This document shows, in pieces, positions 1 through 5,816 of a stretch of 5,816 nt of DNA. A program made the position numbers and the translations under genes. Position 1 is the stretch's first letter; each line of letters begins with the position of its first letter. The notes under the pieces are model-generated. The model was not told the DNA's origin. It saw nothing but the letters and a program-made list of their open reading frames with translations, and did not search any database. The DNA is from Eubacteriales Family XIII. Incertae Sedis bacterium (GTDB lineage Bacteria; Bacillota; Clostridia; Peptostreptococcales; Anaerovoracaceae): the NCBI GenBank assembly GCA_031254995.1, contig JAIRTJ010000009.1:1-5816 (forward strand), written 5' to 3'.

Positions 1-1875
1 GGCGACGATCTCCCGGTTGATGTCGATGTCCTCGGCCAACAGTATTCTGATCCCCTCGAAGCGATTTTCGGTCGCGGTTTGATTTGCGCCTGCCTTCGCC
101 ATGTGTTCGCCGATGGAGAGACAACTGTTGATCGTATCCGTCAACGTCGATGTGAACAGGGGTTTGGGAATGAAGCCGTCCACGCCCGCTTTGCGCGCGT
201 CCCGCTCGATCTCGTTCCATTCCGTGGCGGAGATCATGATGATCACGGCGCGCTCGTGATAGCGTTCGCGGATTTTCTCGGTCAGCTCTATGCCGTTCAT
301 GATCGGCATCTTCCAATCGACGAAGATCACGTCGTAATTCTTGTCGGCTTTGTCGATCAGTTCGAGCGCTTCGAAACCGTCCTTTGCGATATCGCACCTA
401 AAGCCGAGCGCCTGCGAAGCGCTTCGGAAGTATTCGCGCGTCTCTTCCGAATCGTCGATGGCCAAGACGCGTATGTTGTCCCAACCGATACCCTCAGGCA
501 ACGTGAATCTGACGCTGCCGAGCCCGCGTTTCGCGGGTACCGTAAACGTGAATGCCGAGCCTTCGCCAAGGGTTGATTCCACGCGCATCTCGCCGTCCAT
601 CAATTCGATGATCTTCTTTGAGATCGCGAGCCCCAGCCCCGTGCCGCCGTACTTGCGCGAGATGCTGTTGTCCGCTTGTTCAAACGAATTGAACAGGCGA
701 CCGAGCTGTTCCGGGCTGATTCCGATGCCGGTATCGTTGACGGATATGCGAATGTAGGATGTGTCGGTCTCCTTTTCCTCTCCGATCTTGTCTGCGACCA
801 ACTTTATGGAGCCGCCCTCCTGCGTGAATTTGATGGCGTTGGACAGGAGATTTGTGATGACCTGCGCCAACCTCTGTTCATCCGAGTGGATAAAGGCGGG
901 AATCTCGGGATCGATCTTGACCGTGAACTTCAATTTTTTCGCGTCTATGGTAAAGGCCAAGACATTTGTGATCTTCAAGAGCATTTTCTCGAAGTTGAAA
1001 TCGGTGTAGGACAGGTCGAATTTGTTGGCTTCGATCTTTGACATGTCGAGTACGTCGTTGATGACGCCGAGCAGATGCGTCGAGGCGTCCCCGATCTTGC
1101 CCAGACAATAATCCTTCTTTTCGATGTCGTCGCTCGCCAATCCGATGTTCGTCATACCGATGATGGCATTCATCGGCGTCCGCATTTCGTGGGACATGTT
1201 CGCCAGAAAATCGGATTTGGCGGAACTGGCCGACAAGGCGCTCTCCTTTGCCGTCAACTCGTCTGTGACGTCGTGAAAGATGATTACGGCGCCTTCCGTC
1301 TCTCCCGATTCTCCGATCATGGGCGTGAAATTGATCTTGTAATGCCGCAGGTCGCCGCTGCCGCCGAAGTCCGCGGATTCCTCAAGCGTGATGGATGTCT
1401 TTTCCTTCATCGCGTTTTTGAAATGACCTTCCATGCGGTCGATCCAATCCTTGTCCGCAAAGAGGGCGAATACATCCTTGTAATTGCGACCGTTGATCAT
1501 CGCGAAATTGTCCAAACGCAACTGTTTCAAGAACGCGTCGGTGCTGTAGGTAAATCTTCCGTCGGTGTCGAACAGGAGTATGATGTCGGGACTGTTCGCC
1601 AACAGAAGGTACATGTATTTGCGGAGTTTCAGCTGTTCGGAGGACAGAGCCTCGGATTGTCGCCGCTTCGCCTCATCGACCTGTTGTTTTCGCGCAAACA
1701 GCCCTTCGTAGTGCTGTACCAGTCGATGGAGTTTCTTGATCTCGATGTTCAGTCGAGCGATCTCGGCGGCGTCGTTTTGACTTTCAACGCTCTTTTCATC
1801 CGCGGCCTTTGACGCGAATTTTTCCGGATCGTCTGCGACCCGGGCGGATTTGTTCGGAAGCATTTTATCGATCAA
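1..1875 (-). CDS. Hybrid sensor histidine kinase with PAS, HisKA, HATPase and two receiver domains (3' end outside window)
   Basis: A soluble two-component hybrid kinase that should autophosphorylate on histidine and pass phosphate to its own receiver aspartates. The frame is open to the left edge, giving 625 residues. Domains by residue: a charged coiled-coil-like segment at about 35-90; a PAS-like sensor domain at about 90-210; a HisKA H-box NMSHEMRTPM with phospho-acceptor His229; an HATPase with N-box NLLSNAIKFT (about 342-351), G1 DTGIG (381-385) and G2 GGTGLG (420-425). Receiver 1 has acidic pair Asp474-Asp475, phospho-acceptor Asp520, Ser549 and Lys571. Receiver 2 begins ILLAEDIDINREI and is cut by the window edge. 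No membrane segment is visible, so it probably acts in the cytoplasm. I chose TTG at 1875-1873 because GGGGGTG (1888-1882) lies 8 nt upstream. In-frame ATGs at 1890 and 1863 are alternatives, with no SD or an SD too far away. The stimulus and the output are unknown. Family assignment is very secure; the start is uncertain. Confidence 0.95.
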   Translation of the reverse strand, partial: MIDKMLPNKSARVADDPEKFASKAADEKSVESQNDAAEIARLNIEIKKLHRLVQHYEGLFARKQQVDEAKRRQSEALSSEQLKLRKYMYLLLANSPDIILLFDTDGRFTYSTDAFLKQLRLDNFAMINGRNYKDVFALFADKDWIDRMEGHFKNAMKEKTSITLEESADFGGSGDLRHYKINFTPMIGESGETEGAVIIFHDVTDELTAKESALSASSAKSDFLANMSHEMRTPMNAIIGMTNIGLASDDIEKKDYCLGKIGDASTHLLGVINDVLDMSKIEANKFDLSYTDFNFEKMLLKITNVLAFTIDAKKLKFTVKIDPEIPAFIHSDEQRLAQVITNLLSNAIKFTQEGGSIKLVADKIGEEKETDTSYIRISVNDTGIGISPEQLGRLFNSFEQADNSISRKYGGTGLGLAISKKIIELMDGEMRVESTLGEGSAFTFTVPAKRGLGSVRFTLPEGIGWDNIRVLAIDDSEETREYFRSASQALGFRCDIAKDGFEALELIDKADKNYDVIFVDWKMPIMNGIELTEKIRERYHERAVIIMISATEWNEIERDARKAGVDGFIPKPLFTSTLTDTINSCLSIGEHMAKAGANQTATENRFEGIRILLAEDIDINREIVA

Positions 1876-1881
1876 GCAGGA

Positions 1882-1888
1882 CACCCCC
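1882..1888 (-). promoter_or_regulatory. Probable ribosome-binding site of the hybrid kinase
   Basis: On the minus strand the sequence reads GGGGGTG, which can pair with the 16S rRNA tail over seven bases if one G-U wobble is allowed. It lies 8 nt before a TTG codon (1875-1873), the normal spacing. It overlaps the in-frame ATG at 1890-1888, so that ATG cannot use it, and it lies about 20 nt from the ATG at 1863. The site therefore favours TTG as the true start. Confidence 0.5.
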
Positions 1889-1935
1889 ATCTTTCGCGGT
1901 TCATTTTGCCGTTGAACGCAAGTCAAAAATATTGT

Positions 1936-1941
1936 ATTATA
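1936..1941 (-). promoter_or_regulatory. Candidate -10 box (TATAAT) nearest the hybrid kinase
   Basis: A perfect TATAAT reads on the minus strand in the divergent intergenic region. Transcription would start near 1929 and give a leader of about 54 nt before the TTG start. A -35 element at 17 bp spacing is poor (CGCAAC), so this may be weak, need an activator, or be chance in an AT-rich stretch. Confidence 0.35.
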
Positions 1942-2014
1942 AACATGACAAACAGATCGTTGCGAGGTGCGACGGCGACGATGCCGCGTCTCGGAACATT
2001 CCCTTGTCGCAAAT

Positions 2015-2043
2015 ATTATAACACAGCTGAAATAAACTTTCCA
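2015..2043 (-). promoter_or_regulatory. Candidate promoter directed toward the hybrid kinase
   Basis: On the minus strand TGGAAA (2043-2038) and TATAAT (2020-2015) are separated by 17 bp. The -10 is perfect and the -35 matches four of six consensus positions. The start point would be near 2008, leaving a leader of about 130 nt. By sequence it is the best sigma-70-type match in the divergent region, but AT-rich islands produce such matches by chance. Confidence 0.4.
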
Positions 2044-2094
2044 TAACCGCGAGGGCGTCGAATATTATCGATGTTAGTTTGCCGGCGACAATCC

Positions 2095-2100
2095 GGAGGA
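2095..2100 (+). promoter_or_regulatory. Shine-Dalgarno sequence of mscL, unusually far from the start
   Basis: GGAGGA ends 13 nt before the ATG at 2114, longer than the usual 5-9 nt. A second G-rich stretch, GGGG at 2104-2107, lies 6 nt from the ATG and could serve instead. An in-frame TAG at 2075-2077 and the lack of any start codon between it and 2114 make ATG 2114 the only sensible start. Confidence 0.6.
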
Positions 2101-2113
2101 AACGGGGCGAACC

Positions 2114-2536
2114 ATGAAAAAGGAGAAAGACGCGACAGCGAAAAAGAGCATAATCGAGGAATTCAAGCAATTTGCCTTGCGCGGCAACGTCGTGGACATG
2201 GCCGTGGGCATCGTGATCGGCGCGGCGTTCGGCGCCATAGTGAACTCCCTCGTAAACGATCTCGTCATGCCCTTTGTCGGCTTCCTCACCGCGGGACGCG
2301 ATTTCACGCAGATGCGGATCGCATTCGGCCGGGACTCCTATATCTATTACGGCAATTTCATTCAGGCGGTGGTTAATTTCTTCGTGATCGCTTTGTCGAT
2401 ATTCGTCGCGGTCAAGTTGCTCAACGCCATTCGCAAACCGAAGGAAGAGACGCCGCCCCCTCCGTCGGAAGCGGAGTTGCTCGCGGAGATCAGGGATATT
2501 CTCAAGGAAAGAGCCTCGGAAAAGAGCGCGGAATAG
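2114..2536 (+). CDS. mscL: Large-conductance mechanosensitive channel MscL
   Basis: A homopentameric inner-membrane channel that opens under membrane tension to release solutes during hypo-osmotic shock. The 140-residue product is of normal length for the family. An amphipathic N-terminus (IIEEFKQFALRGNVVDMAVG) leads into TM1 (about 25-55), which carries the small-residue packing run GIVIGAAFGAIVNSLV and ends NDLVMP. A periplasmic loop (about 56-79) is followed by TM2 (YGNFIQAVVNFFVIALSIF, about 79-100). The C-terminal bundle helix SEAELLAEIRDIL (118-130) follows a proline-rich linker with four consecutive prolines. It resembles E. coli MscL along its whole length, with about ten extra Lys/Glu-rich residues at the N-terminus. 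The gate residues Leu19 and Val23 of E. coli correspond to Met29 and Ile33, a conservative change. The next gene starts 46 nt downstream on the same strand. The assignment is certain. Confidence 0.98.
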   Translation: MKKEKDATAKKSIIEEFKQFALRGNVVDMAVGIVIGAAFGAIVNSLVNDLVMPFVGFLTAGRDFTQMRIAFGRDSYIYYGNFIQAVVNFFVIALSIFVAVKLLNAIRKPKEETPPPPSEAELLAEIRDILKERASEKSAE

Positions 2537-2542
2537 CCGAGG
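2514..2542 (+). repeat. Inverted repeat spanning the mscL stop codon
   Basis: CCTCGG (2514-2519) and CCGAGG (2537-2542) could form a 6-bp stem with a 17-nt loop containing the last codons and the TAG stop of mscL. Only three T residues follow, so it is a weak terminator at best. It might reduce read-through into the antiporter gene or stabilise the mscL 3' end. It may also be chance. Confidence 0.3.
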
Positions 2543-2544
2543 GT

Positions 2545-2580
2545 TTGCGCGAAACGATACGTCGTGTTATGATATGCGTA
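2545..2580 (+). promoter_or_regulatory. Candidate extended -10 promoter of the antiporter gene
   Basis: TATGAT (2568-2573) is preceded by TG at 2565-2566 with one intervening base, the extended -10 pattern. TTGCGC (2545-2550) sits 17 bp upstream and matches the first three -35 positions. Transcription would start near A2580, only three bases before ATG 2583. The short gap after mscL thus seems to hold a separate promoter, although cotranscription from mscL is also possible. Confidence 0.4.
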
Positions 2581-2584
2581 TCAT
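2569..2584 (+). repeat. Dyad symmetry overlapping -10 box and start codon
   Basis: ATGATA (2569-2574) and TATCAT (2579-2584) are perfect inverted repeats around TGCG. The left arm lies in the candidate -10 box and the right arm contains the first two bases of ATG 2583. It could be a repressor operator. In read-through RNA from mscL it could instead be a small hairpin that hides the start codon. No regulator can be named. Confidence 0.4.
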
Positions 2585-4715
2585 GGAACTCACGACGATT
2601 ATCATCATTTTGTTGTTTGCGATCGTTGTCTCGATTCTTGCGGACAGCGCGTTTCCGAGACTTCCGTTGCCTTTCATTCAGATCGTATGCGGCGTCTTGT
2701 TGACCTTGACCCCCTTGGATGAAAACCTGACATTGGAGCCGGAGGCGTTCATGGCTCTTTTGGTCGCGCCTCTCCTGTTTCGGGAAGCGGAAGAGGCGGA
2801 TTTGGTTGGACTTTTTCGCGTTCGCAGACCGGTCATTTTCATGGCGTTTCTCCTCGTATTCGTCACGGTGTTTTCCATAGGATTTTCCGTGCACGCGCTC
2901 ATGCCCGCGCTTCCGTTGGCGCTGTGCTTCGCGCTGGGCGCCATATTGGGGCCGACGGATGCCATCGCCGTGTCCTCCATATCGTCGCGCGTGGACATAG
3001 ACGACAAGATCATGGCGATCTTGAAGGGCGAGGGACTCATAAACGACGCTTCCGGCGTCATATCCTTCCATTTCGCGGTGGCAGCCCTGCTTACGGGGAG
3101 TTTTTCCTTTCCGATGGCGACGCTCAAGTTCATCATCGTGTGCGGGGGCGGCTTTCTCGTGGGGTTTTCGTTGTCGTTCGCGAAAGAGGTCGTCGCGAGG
3201 CGATTGCTGAGGATGAATCTCCGGAGCAACGCGGCTTTCATGCTCATCGAGATACTCACGCCGTTCATCTGCTATCTCGCGGCCGAAACTGTCGAGGTGT
3301 CCGGCATCATCGCCGCGGTTACGGCCGGCAGCCATCAGGCTTTGAAGGTGCACAGGATCGGACTGTTCGAGGTCGAGTTCAGCATGTTCAAAAAATCCCT
3401 GTGGGAAATGCTCACCGTGACATTCAACGCTTTGGTGTTCCTGTTGTTGGGATTGCAGCTGCCGGGGATCGTAGAGAACGTCGTGGCTCTGCATAAGTTT
3501 TCCGTCGGATCGGCGTTGGGCTTGGCGGGCTTGGCCACGCTGATCCTCTTCTCCGTCAGGTTTGTCAGCGTCCTGTTTGCCGCGAACAAGGTGACGGGCA
3601 GTCGCGTGAAACAAAAGCTGAAAAACAGCCTGATTTTAACGCTCTCCGGCGTGAAAGGCACCGTGAGTCTCGCGACCGCCTTTTCGTTGCCGTTTTTCTT
3701 TCAATCGGAGGGCGATTTTCCGTATCGCGATCTGATTTTGTTCGTAGCGGCCGCGGCGATCATCTTTTCGCTCCTGTTGGCCATGATCATCCTGCCGCGC
3801 ATCGCGGATCCCAAGGCGGAATACAGGAAGAACGAAAAGCACATTATGGTGTTGCGAGAACTGCTCTCGGAGATTTCTCACGGCAATGGGGCTTATTCCG
3901 CGGCCATCATCCTGAATATTCGCGGCAGAATCGACGAATTGGAGCATGAGGATCTGGGGCGCAAGGGCAAGAAATTGAAGAGTGAGTTGCGCGAGTTCTC
4001 CGCCAAGACGGAGATGCGCATCATGGAAGGCAAGTACAAACGCGGCGAAATCACGCGAAACGAGTACCGGCATTATCTTCGCATTCTGCTCGCCGTGTCC
4101 CACCTCGCGTCGCAGTCGATCATCGGGCGCATCGGCATGAGACATCATAGCTTGGGTCGGTTCTTTGATCGGTTCGAGGCAAAGGACTCCTCCATGCAGG
4201 AGGGGGAGAAATTGCTCGAGGAATTGGACGCCGAACAATCCTCTCGGGGCGGATCCGGAACGTCGAAATGCGAGAAGAGACGCGCCGAGGATTGGCGTCG
4301 CGGCATAGCGAAGTCCGAGGATCGGCGCATATCCATGCAGAAATTGCAGGATATCTTCTGGGCAAATACCTCCGATGTGATCATGGCGCTCGAAAGCAAG
4401 CGCGACAAGCGTTCCGACGCTATCGTCAGCGGGTTGATCGATGAGCGCATTTACTTGGCGGGCCAGGTCATGGAAGGGGTTTACGGCGAAGAAGCGAAAG
4501 GCCGCCTTCACTGCGATTACGACGAGGAATTGTTGCAATGTTTCGATTTGGAGCGGGAGATCGTCAAACGACGCACGGCAAGCGGGACGCTGACCGAGGA
4601 CGAGGCCGACAAGATACGCATCGACATAAACATGGTCGAGACCGTCATGCTCGAGGACAGTCGCAACGACAATATACGAAAATTGCTCGCCGCGGGTATC
4701 AGACGCCGCGACTGA
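2583..4715 (+). CDS. CPA1-family Na+(K+)/H+ antiporter with long cytoplasmic C-terminal region
   Basis: A 710-residue inner-membrane protein that exchanges monovalent cations for protons. Roughly the first 405 residues hold many hydrophobic segments with CPA1 signatures: LGPTDAIAV, with Asp126 in the unwound-helix position; EGLINDASG, with the ion-binding Asn154-Asp155 pair typical of electroneutral CPA1 exchangers; and SGVKGTVSLATAF (about 355-367), the usual Arg/Lys-containing helix. After LPRIADP the remaining 300 residues are hydrophilic and helical, as in the longer bacterial NhaK-type proteins (about 670 residues) rather than the shorter YjcE type (about 550). I use ATG 2583 because the candidate promoter would start transcription near 2580; ATG 2574 in frame would add three residues. 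Neither has a Shine-Dalgarno site. It follows mscL by 46 nt, which suggests a shared role in osmotic and ionic balance. Family is secure; whether Na+ or K+ is the substrate cannot be told. Confidence 0.93.
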   Translation: MELTTIIIILLFAIVVSILADSAFPRLPLPFIQIVCGVLLTLTPLDENLTLEPEAFMALLVAPLLFREAEEADLVGLFRVRRPVIFMAFLLVFVTVFSIGFSVHALMPALPLALCFALGAILGPTDAIAVSSISSRVDIDDKIMAILKGEGLINDASGVISFHFAVAALLTGSFSFPMATLKFIIVCGGGFLVGFSLSFAKEVVARRLLRMNLRSNAAFMLIEILTPFICYLAAETVEVSGIIAAVTAGSHQALKVHRIGLFEVEFSMFKKSLWEMLTVTFNALVFLLLGLQLPGIVENVVALHKFSVGSALGLAGLATLILFSVRFVSVLFAANKVTGSRVKQKLKNSLILTLSGVKGTVSLATAFSLPFFFQSEGDFPYRDLILFVAAAAIIFSLLLAMIILPRIADPKAEYRKNEKHIMVLRELLSEISHGNGAYSAAIILNIRGRIDELEHEDLGRKGKKLKSELREFSAKTEMRIMEGKYKRGEITRNEYRHYLRILLAVSHLASQSIIGRIGMRHHSLGRFFDRFEAKDSSMQEGEKLLEELDAEQSSRGGSGTSKCEKRRAEDWRRGIAKSEDRRISMQKLQDIFWANTSDVIMALESKRDKRSDAIVSGLIDERIYLAGQVMEGVYGEEAKGRLHCDYDEELLQCFDLEREIVKRRTASGTLTEDEADKIRIDINMVETVMLEDSRNDNIRKLLAAGIRRRD

Positions 4716-4771
4716 ACGATGCCGCGAGGCAACCGTTTACGATTCAAACTCAAAATTTATTATCCGGAACG

Positions 4772-4847
4772 ATGAAAAATGTAATATAATATAGTAAACA
4801 CGGGATCCGACGCCCGCGCACGCGGCAGGAATCCGACGATTTTTCAT
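4772..4847. repeat. Nested inverted and direct repeats around the glgB promoter
   Basis: Outer inverted repeat: ATGAAAAAT (4772-4780) and ATTTTTCAT (4839-4847), nine bases exact. Inside it lies a direct repeat GG(G/A)ATCCGACG at 4802-4812 and 4828-4838, 26 bp apart. Between those copies is a small hairpin, CCGC (4814-4817) with GCGG (4822-4825). The candidate -10 box lies inside the outer repeat. This could be an operator array or leader structure; chance is not excluded. Confidence 0.4.
4785..4790 (+). promoter_or_regulatory. Candidate -10 box of glgB
   Basis: A perfect TATAAT lies in the AT-rich run at about 4771-4799, placing the start point near 4797 and giving a leader of about 114 nt. 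No good -35 is present at 16-18 bp spacing, which would fit activator dependence or another sigma factor. TATAGT at 4790-4795 is an overlapping alternative. Confidence 0.45.
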
Positions 4848-4898
4848 GATGATCGAAAGTTTGGCGGTCGCGGTGTTTGCGGAGATCTATGTTCATGC

Positions 4899-4904
4899 GG
4901 AGGA
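4899..4904 (+). promoter_or_regulatory. Shine-Dalgarno sequence that sets the TTG start of glgB
   Basis: GGAGGA lies 6 nt before TTG 4911, the best ribosome-binding site in the window. No ATG in the glgB frame has comparable support. The ATGs at 4890 and 4895 upstream lie before the site and cannot use it. Confidence 0.8.
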
Positions 4905-4910
4905 AAATTC

Positions 4911-5816
4911 TTGGCGGGAAATTTCGATATCGAACCGAATGAAATATGCAGGCGCTTCGATGAATTGATCGACCTGTTTTACGCGGGAGAGGCTGCGCGC
5001 GCATATGATTTTTTCGGTTGCAGATACGTGCCTGACGTCGACGCGCATCTGTTCTGCGTCTGGGCCCCGAACGCGAAGAGCGTCGGCGTGTCGGGGGATT
5101 TCAACGAGTGGAGCAAGACGGCGCATCCCATGACGACTTATCGCGGCTTGTGGGTGTCTCTCATCCGAGGACTCCGAGACGGCGCGCATTACAAATACTG
5201 TGTAGAGGGCGCGGACGGTCGATGCGTGTACAAGTCGGATCCGTTCGCGTTTTACTGCGAGCCGGCGCCGGGCGCGGCGTCCGCGATCATGTCCCTCGAC
5301 GGCTTCGAATGGAGCGACGAGCGCTTTCTCAGAAAGCGTCGCAACGCGCGGATACTCAAGGAACCCGTCTCCGTCTACGAGTTGCATCTCGATTCGTGGA
5401 AGCGGGGCGAGGACGGAGAGCGCCTGTCCTATCGCGCGATCGCGGACGAATTGGCCGAATACGCGGTGCGCATGGGCTATACGCATGTGGAACTCATGCC
5501 CGTGAACGAATATCCTTTCGACGGTTCGTGGGGCTATCAGGTCACGGGATTTTTCGCCGTCACCTCACGCTTCGGAGAGCCGCGCGATTTCATGTATTTC
5601 GTGAACAAACTGCATTCCGTCGGCGTCGGCGTCGTCGTCGATTGGGTGCCGGCGCATTTCCCTAAGGACGCGCACGGCTTGGCGCGCTTTGACGGCACAT
5701 GGCTGTATGAACACAAAAATCCGTTGCGCCGCGAGCATCCGCAGTGGGGTACGCACATTTTCAATTACGGCAGGCCGGAGGTGCGCAGCTTCCTCCTCTC
5801 CTCCGCGACGCTCTTG
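4911..5816 (+). CDS. glgB: 1,4-alpha-glucan branching enzyme, N-terminal part (3' end outside window)
   Basis: A GH13 glycogen branching enzyme, which cuts an alpha-1,4 chain and reattaches it through an alpha-1,6 bond. The visible 302 residues open with about 35 variable residues, then a CBM48-like beta-sandwich with FCVWAPNAKSVGVSGDFNEW (48-67), a match to the E. coli SVWAPNARRVSVVGQFNYW segment. The start of the catalytic barrel follows: VYELHLDSW (155-163), PFDGSWGYQ (202-210) and GH13 region I DWVPAHFP (244-251), then DGTWLYEH and FNYGRPEVRSFLL. The catalytic Asp and Glu lie beyond the right edge. Compared with E. coli GlgB (728 residues) it lacks the extra N-terminal N1 domain, so it is the shorter architecture. 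The TTG start at 4911 is set by GGAGGA 6 nt upstream. Other glycogen genes may follow to the right but are not visible. The assignment is certain. Confidence 0.96.
   Translation, partial: MAGNFDIEPNEICRRFDELIDLFYAGEAARAYDFFGCRYVPDVDAHLFCVWAPNAKSVGVSGDFNEWSKTAHPMTTYRGLWVSLIRGLRDGAHYKYCVEGADGRCVYKSDPFAFYCEPAPGAASAIMSLDGFEWSDERFLRKRRNARILKEPVSVYELHLDSWKRGEDGERLSYRAIADELAEYAVRMGYTHVELMPVNEYPFDGSWGYQVTGFFAVTSRFGEPRDFMYFVNKLHSVGVGVVVDWVPAHFPKDAHGLARFDGTWLYEHKNPLRREHPQWGTHIFNYGRPEVRSFLLSSATLL

Larger units (their letters stand above)
1876..2113. other. Divergent intergenic region between the hybrid kinase and mscL
   Basis: About 240 bp without a supported gene. It holds three AT-rich islands (about 1926-1944, 2011-2022 and 2061-2068) in otherwise GC-rich sequence. 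The octamer AATATTAT occurs exactly at 2012-2019 and 2061-2068, with a related AATATT at 1929-1934. Candidate plus-strand -10 boxes for mscL are TATAAC (2017-2022) and TATTAT (2063-2068). Neither has a recognisable -35 at normal spacing, so the mscL promoter cannot be fixed. No tRNA, riboswitch or terminator was recognised. Confidence 0.6.
4716..4910 (+). other. Intergenic region and 5' leader of glgB
   Basis: A 195-bp gap with no supported gene. It carries an AT-rich promoter-like stretch at about 4747-4796, then a GC-rich leader with nested repeats. No clear intrinsic terminator for the antiporter was seen: GC-rich stem candidates around 4814-4825 are short and the T-run at 4840-4844 is not adjacent. 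Confidence 0.6.

Noticed and set aside
79..1041. Several plus-strand open frames of 82-165 codons
   Set aside because: All lie opposite the kinase HATPase and receiver domains and have no family resemblance or ribosome-binding site of note.
1075..1812. A 245-codon open frame on the plus strand
   Set aside because: It lies antisense to the PAS-HisKA part of the hybrid kinase, whose minus-strand frame shows clear conserved motifs. The plus-strand product has no recognisable domain.
2502..3614. A 370-codon open frame on the minus strand
   Set aside because: It is antisense to the conserved membrane domain of the antiporter. Its product is dominated by Arg, His, Gln, Asp and Glu, typical of a shadow frame opposite hydrophobic codons.
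3636..4538. A 300-codon open frame on the minus strand
   Set aside because: It is opposite the antiporter C-terminal region, with no motif. Codon structure favours the plus-strand gene, which continues without a break.
4802..4845. Intrinsic terminator for the antiporter gene
   Set aside because: The GC stem at 4814-4825 is only 4 bp and the T-run begins about 15 nt later, so the stem and U-tract are not adjacent.
4716..4910. Riboswitch or small RNA in the glgB leader
   Set aside because: The leader has repeats, but I recognise no known riboswitch core and no strong folded domain by eye.
4893..5486. A 197-codon minus-strand frame
   Set aside because: It is antisense to the start of glgB, with no recognisable domain. 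It would also cover the glgB ribosome-binding site.
5108..5665. A 185-codon plus-strand frame
   Set aside because: It overlaps glgB in another frame and is extremely Arg-rich. The glgB frame carries CBM48 and GH13 motifs throughout.

Overview
The window comes from a bacterium of moderate-to-high GC content. It uses strong GGAGG-type ribosome-binding sites, UUG as an alternative start and many TTG leucine codons. A hybrid sensor kinase with a Clostridia/spirochaete-like H-box, together with the form of the branching enzyme, hints at an uncultured clostridial lineage. That placement is an inference with low confidence, because no rRNA or other marker gene is present. No mobile element, CRISPR array, tRNA or rRNA gene was seen.

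Layout. (1) Positions 1-1875, minus strand: a soluble hybrid sensor histidine kinase (coiled coil, PAS, HisKA, HATPase, receiver, second receiver) that runs off the left edge. (2) Positions 1876-2113: a divergent intergenic region with AT-rich islands holding probable promoters for both directions. (3) Positions 2114-2536, plus: mscL, the large-conductance mechanosensitive channel. (4) Positions 2583-4715, plus: a CPA1-family monovalent cation/proton antiporter with a cytoplasmic C-terminal region of about 300 residues; a possible extended -10 promoter and a dyad overlap its start codon. (5) Positions 4716-4910: a promoter region with nested repeats. (6) Positions 4911-5816, plus: the N-terminal 302 residues of a 1,4-alpha-glucan branching enzyme (glgB), with a TTG start and an ideal Shine-Dalgarno site, running off the right edge.

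How they may fit together. MscL releases solutes on hypo-osmotic shock, and CPA1 antiporters expel Na+/K+ in exchange for protons, so the tandem pair is a plausible osmotic/ionic homeostasis unit. The divergent kinase could be a sensor for the same stress, but nothing in the sequence shows that. The branching enzyme has its own promoter region and probably begins a glycogen locus to the right. All four genes belong to known families. The less ordinary material is regulatory: the apparent near-leaderless start with a dyad at the antiporter, and the nested repeats before glgB. I found no convincing new system.
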